Assembly: GCF_032362555.1 (NCBI RefSeq)
Contig: NC_083525.1
Span: forward strand, 7,301,501 to 7,365,500
DNA: 64,000 bases
Origin: Amyelois transitella
Taxonomy: Eukaryota > Arthropoda > Insecta > Lepidoptera > Pyralidae
Direction of reading: 5' to 3'
In this document: in pieces, positions 27,501 through 33,500 of the stretch
Position numbering within the stretch: the stretch's first letter is position 1
Layout of the letters: every line of letters starts with the position of its first letter
Program-made: the position numbers and the translations under genes
Notes under the pieces: model-generated
Databases searched by the model: none
What the model was told of the DNA's origin: nothing
The model's input: only the letters and a program-made list of their open reading frames with translations

Positions 27501-30500
27501 GTACTCCCTGGACTAGCTTCAACTCCCGCCGAGCGAAGAATCCTCTTGACCCAGCCTCCAATCATAGTCCGAGAGGCAGCCTTAATATTTCCATTACATG
27601 AAATGAACAGTTCAGTCATTTCTTCAGTACGCCTTGCTCGAGAAATTTCTATCAGTCTTTTTACATGAAAAACAGGACAAATATTGTAATTCTCAGTTTG
27701 TTTGAGACGCCATGAAGACTGCCTGTGCACATAATTGTCAGTCTTAGAGCCGAATACTGGGTGAAACACAATAACATCAGAATGATCTTCATAATGCTGT
27801 TCATCAATATGTAACAGGGTTAAATCATGTACTCTTCGACTAGATGCAAGCAAAAGTATCAAAGCTGTGCGCTGAGATAATACAAATAATGAATTTAGAT
27901 CAGGGGAGTGTGTAATTAACCATTCAATTACAATTCTGGGATCCCAGATTGCTGGTTTACTTTGCTTTTTGTCAGCATTAGCGACTGAAATAGCCTTAAG
28001 AATACGCTTCACAATAACATTTGCGCTAAGTGGTTCTTGTCTAGGAACAGACAGTGTAGAAATACAGGATTTATGAACTAAAATGGTTTTATATGACAAA
28101 TTCAAGCGTATATGCAAATGTGCTAAGTATCTAGCTAGCTGGGCTCCGTTGGGTTGTAGGCTGTTAATATTATTAGCCCTACACCAAACTTCCCATTTGG
28201 ACCAGACAGACTGGTACATTTTGTTTGTTGATGCTCTCAAGCTAGTGTTAAGCAATTGAATTTCGTCATGAGACCAACCTGTCAGTTGATTGCTCCACCC
28301 TTCACCAACCAAGCCTCGAGACAGATCTCGGCCACACGAGGCGGTGGGAGCCGAGTCCGTGTATCCGTCAGCCTGTGCTGTAGATCGGTGATAGTGAACG
28401 GCGCTCGCACAGCCCTTCTCTTGAGATCCGGACGCCAATATACTTTGTGCCAACGCGGGGCTATTATGATGTACATTCCCTTCGCCTGGTTCATATGTGC
28501 TAGGACCCGGGGAACAAGATGGGGGGGGGGGGTGGAAACACCCAAGCAAGTTGAAAGTTCCATTTTCTGCTGAACGCGTCGTGAAATATTGCGCTCGAGT
28601 CTTCGTAATTGCGCGATGCGTAACAAGCAAGCACGTGTGCGTTTGCGGAAGCGAATAAATCGATTTGTGGTCGACCGTAGCGGTTGAACACTTCGTGGCA
28701 AGCTTCTGGGTTGAGAGTCCATTCGCCGCGTGACTTCTTTCTGGATAGTAAGTCCGCTTCTATGTTGAATTGACCGGGAATATGATGTGGGATTATCTGT
28801 ATGTTGTTCTCGTCCATTATGTTGAACAACAGTTGCGTCAATTTGAACAGGTTTGTGGATCGTAGGCCTCCTTCGTTTTTTATGTAACTGATCACGCTTT
28901 TGTTGTCCGATTGTAATAGAATCGTGGTGTTTCGGAGGTACGATAGAAACATCTTCAATGTCTGTATGACAGCTGACATTTCTATCAGATTGCTGTGCCA
29001 ACTTATCTGACTGTTTTGCCAGACACCACTTACATTTTTCCCATCTAGCACAGCCCCCCAACCTGAGCCGGAGGCATCGGTTGTCAAAAAATGTGCAACC
29101 CTCTGGCAGTGAATAGGAGTGCCTGATTCTACTGCAGTTAACCACCATTTCAGTTCGTCTTGAACTGAAATTTCTAATGGCCACTTTGTTTGTGGCTGAA
29201 TTTTCGAAAGTCGTATGCTGGCCTTCTGTATGGGGCGGCAGTGAAGACGACCTCTGGGCACGACGAACGCTGCAAAGTTTAGCATGCCTAGTACCCTCTG
29301 GGAATCTTTGAAATTCCATTGATTGGTGTCTAACAAATAAAGTATTTTGTTTTTGATTTTCGACACTTTGTCCTTGGGTAGGTACTTGGAATTCTGGCTG
29401 AGATTCCATGTTACACCTAGGTAGTTTATACATTTGGTCGGGACGAGCACAGATTTCTTGTAATTGATCGTCCATCCGAGCAGGGTCAGTAATCGAACAG
29501 CTTCTGCAGCATGCTCTATCAAAATTTCTCGGTTTTGATGGACTATCAGATAGTCGTCGAGATAGACTATGAGCCTTAAGCCTCTTTCGCGCAAGAGCTG
29601 GGCTACCCAGTTGGATACAGTCGAGAATACTTTGGGTGCTGATGACAGCCCGAAGGGGAGACTGGTCATCTGAAGGAGCTCGATGTTTCCTGAATCCGTT
29701 TCGTATAGAACTCTCAGATACCGTTGATCGGCTTCGGCGACCGCCAGGTGAAAGTATGCCTGAGATAAATCGATCTTCACGGTCCAGTCTCCTTCTTGTA
29801 AGAAGTCTGGAATCCTCTGAACGTTTATAAGGCGAAATTTGAATTGTGCTAGGTAATCGTTTAGCTTTTTCAAGTTGAAGATAGGCCGATCGCTCGAGTC
29901 TGCCTTCTTTACGAGAAACATCGGACAGACAAAACTGGGTGTATTTGGAGCTGGTACCAAAACCTTTTGTCTTTTTAAATCTGAAATCTGTTTTGTCATT
30001 GCAGCACTGTTGGGTGTCTGAAATTTTCTTAACATGTTTGGTGCCATTAATGGGGGTAGAACTAAAAAGGGGATTCGATAACTCGATATTACTTTTATGA
30101 TGTAATCTGGAGCGTTGAAATGACGCCAAACATGAATAAAATCTTTCAAACGCCCACCGTAAAAGTTGTCTTGTATATAGTCATTTACGAAAATTACTGT
30201 ACCGACGGTTTGAATTCTCAGTTGATTTCTTAGTGTTGGTACTGTGCTTCGAATTCGTCCCACTTTTATTCGCCTTGCTGTTTTGATATTTACCGGTCTT
30301 TGTCGATAAACCGCGATAACCAGTCGAAGTTGAGGGTACATTATCAAGATTTTGCTCCTGTCTATTGAACGATCTCTGCGATCGTTTGTTTTGAGAATAA
30401 TCTGTTCTATTCCGTATAGACATTATTGGCTCTTCTGCAGAGCGTTTGTTTGACACAAAAATTTTATTAGTACCCCCAACTTTCTGCAAAAAGGAGCTTA

Positions 30501-33500
30501 ACATATCTGGATTAAATAATTGTGAGTTTGTGGGAGGTATCTTTCTAATGTCTCCTTTTATAAAACGATCTTTAATGCCTGAAAGAACACTGTCGCGTCG
30601 CTTTTGTATGACGTCAGCACGCCTCCCACAAACTAATTGTAAAATATCTTCGGACACTTTTACATAGGCCGATTTGTCAGAAAAAAGGGAATTTATTTTA
30701 TCAAATAACGTATTTGCATCTAAGTTACAACCGGGTAATGATGACCATTGTATGAGCTCTTGTAGATTATTTTTTAAGTTCTCATTTTGCTGGATAAGTG
30801 CATGAGTCATGGCGCCCAATGACCTATCTAATGACTTTAGCCAGCTAGAATTAGGATCAAAGTATCGAACCTCAGTGTTAACATCAATCTCGTAAAAACC
30901 AGGTTTTGCCAAATAATTTTTCTCGGTTTCTACGTATCGAACGCGATCCCACTCGTTCGTATTAAAGTGATGCAGTTTATTAAGAAGATTTAATCGGTTC
31001 TCTAATGCATTTTCTACGTTAGGTTCTTTGAGATTAGTGTTAACGTTAAATTCGAAAGTTTTACTTGGTCGCGGTTTGTTGACGAGGGGCTCGTCGGCAA
31101 AAAGAGAACTTTTTAAATTGTCGGTAGGATGAATTGAAATGTTAGAGTCTGAATCACTGATAGACCTACGTTGTTTTTTGGCAAAAGTAGAATCGGTCTG
31201 CCTAATATAATTCAATATATCACTTACTTGAGATGTTAATATGTCTAACCTGCGATCCCCACCGCTATGTGTTCTTTTACGACCGCGTGTTCGCGCCTTA
31301 TGGCGGGAACGTAGCCGTGATTTATTAATTTATTTTTTCGAACAGCAACGCTGTTTTACTTATGGGGTGTTGCTTCGACGAAAGTCGATGCCAATGTGAG
31401 GAGACAGCGCTCCTGCGCGCACTGGCAAGCGAGGCTCCCCCTCCACTCCGAAAGAACGAGATAGGTGACCGGAAGTGGGTGGAGGGGGGCACTTTGGGGC
31501 TGTTGAAAGAGCACGAAGGTGTTGCTATCTCACTCTATAGGTCTCGAATAACGGTTCTTAGCATATAATGACATTATAAAACAAAATTATAATTATAAAA
31601 AAAAATAGTATGTTGATAAAATATAAATCTAATAATTTCTAAATCATATATTACAGCTAGCCAGCTACATCCACTCTTAAAATTTATAATGAAGCAAAAA
31701 TAAAGGCGATTTTTAATTTAAAAAGCATTTTTTTTTGGTTTTTATGCCAATATTGGAATGAACTAAAGAGTTGCCTACAAATTCCTACAAGCGGCCATAT
31801 TCTAAAATCAACGTGGTAAAAATTTAAACAAAGGTGCGTTCAGACTATAACACATTTTCTTTCGGCATACGCTTTTGAAATAAGAACTCCCTGTTACTCG
31901 TTGCCCAATGCACGATAACTACGCTAATCTTGACATTACAGATTAGACCGATGACTGAGAATTATCATTTACAACACTTAACGTCAATAAAACGTGAAAA
32001 TGAATTATTCGACCTAAATTCTAGGGTTTCAAAAGCAAATCCATATTTGTGTATTTTATGAGGTTTAAATGCATCTTAAAACAGAGATTACAGGCGTCGC
32101 GTTCTAATTCAGCTAACTATAAAGGATTTAATTACCTTCTTTTCTTTAAAAAATTTGAATTACTTTGAAAGTTATTGTTTACTCAAAAAAGGCTAACTAC
32201 AGAGAAAAATACTACTCAATAATGGATTTGAATGTCATGAGCGTGTAATCTATATTTCGATGTCTACAACTAAGTTATATCATGCAAGTTACCTTCTCCT
32301 TCAAAAAGAACTGAAAAGAAAGGAAGCACAGTTAAAGGTCTGTCAAGCTTGAAGGTTAAACAATTAAACATATACACATCGGAACAATATTAAATAATTT
32401 GAAATTCGAACGTGTTTCACAACTATGCAAGAGGCGTTTTGTTAAAAAAGTGATTCCGTTATGAACTGCGCCCTTAGATTTTAACATGTTCGATTTTCAA
32501 AATCGGCAATACACTTCACATTATGCATAAACATTGCCAACACCAGATATTGATACAGATTCATAGCGAGCGTTCTACATAAAGCCAACCAATCACAGCG
32601 AACTATTCATTTTAAGTGTAACTTGGATTGGTTAATATCTGCACGTCTTCGCGAGGTAATACACTTATAAGCAGGTTTCTTCTAAAATAGGGATTTATTT
32701 TTATTTTTATGTTTTTTTTTTTGTATTTGCTGCTATAACTCGTCATATACACTTGAGTGTAGTGCAGTCTCAAAACTTCTTTGCTAACTACCATCTTAAT
32801 TTTGCATCCAACGATCCTGGCAAGGAAGATTATAATGCTCTACAACTCTTTAACCGCTCGACCATCGACGCTCAATCTATCATTAATATCCAAGTATACA
32901 TATACATACCTACATTCTTTCTCACTAATAGCGTTAAATGTGAATTTAACTCTATAGGTTACATACATACATACATATGATCACGACTTTATCCCATATG
33001 GGGTAGACAGAGCCAACAGTCTTGAAAAGACTGATAGGCCACGTTCAGCTGTTTGGCTTAATGATAGAATTGAGATTCAAATAGTTACGGGTTGCTAGCC
33101 CATCGCCTAAAAGAAGAATCCCAAGTTTATAAGCCTATCCGTTAGTCGCCTTTTACGGCATCCATGGGAACGAGATGGAGTGGTCCTATTCTTTTTTTAT
33201 TGGTGCCGGGAACCACACGGCACCTATAGGTTACAAATCGATACAAAATTCTCCCCCTAGTAAGTAATATATACTTTTAACAAAAGCTTTCACTGTATTG
33301 AAAGTGTGAACCTCTGTTGATAACCCAAAGGTCATTCACCTTTACATAGTTATCTAATGTATCGTAACAAATTGATAGTGGCAATTCTCGTATCACCCCG
33401 TAAGTTAAAAGGTGAATGTTTGATTTAAAAAGACTAAGTTTTGCCTGCGTCCTTATTTTCATGGGAATTCCGAAAATATAAGCAAATATTTTCTGCTCCA

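Larger units (their letters stand above)
26650..31569 (-). mobile_element. DIRS-type tyrosine-recombinase retrotransposon, nearly full length
   Basis: The 4.9-kb element lies in sense orientation in intron 2 of the ceramide synthase gene. It has the diagnostic DIRS layout: 160-bp inverted terminal repeats (26701-26860 and 31392-31551, 158/160 identical by direct comparison), unequal terminal extensions (51 bp left, 18 bp right), and a 106-bp internal complementary region (26907-27012) matching both extremities joined together. Reading 5' to 3' on the minus strand, it encodes a gag-like frame, an RT/RNase H frame and a tyrosine recombinase. There is no integrase, no direct LTR and no target-site duplication beyond an ATAAT core. 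High ITR identity and long open frames point to a recent insertion. Defects: no ATG for the gag-like frame, and a frameshift at a 12-base homopolymer in the RT frame. Confidence 0.92.

Noticed and set aside
28282-30129. 615-codon minus-strand frame as an independent DIRS gene
   Set aside because: Only its last 80-odd codons match the known RT tail; the rest overlaps the clear RT/RNase H frame and shows no domain. Kept only as the post-frameshift end of ORF2.
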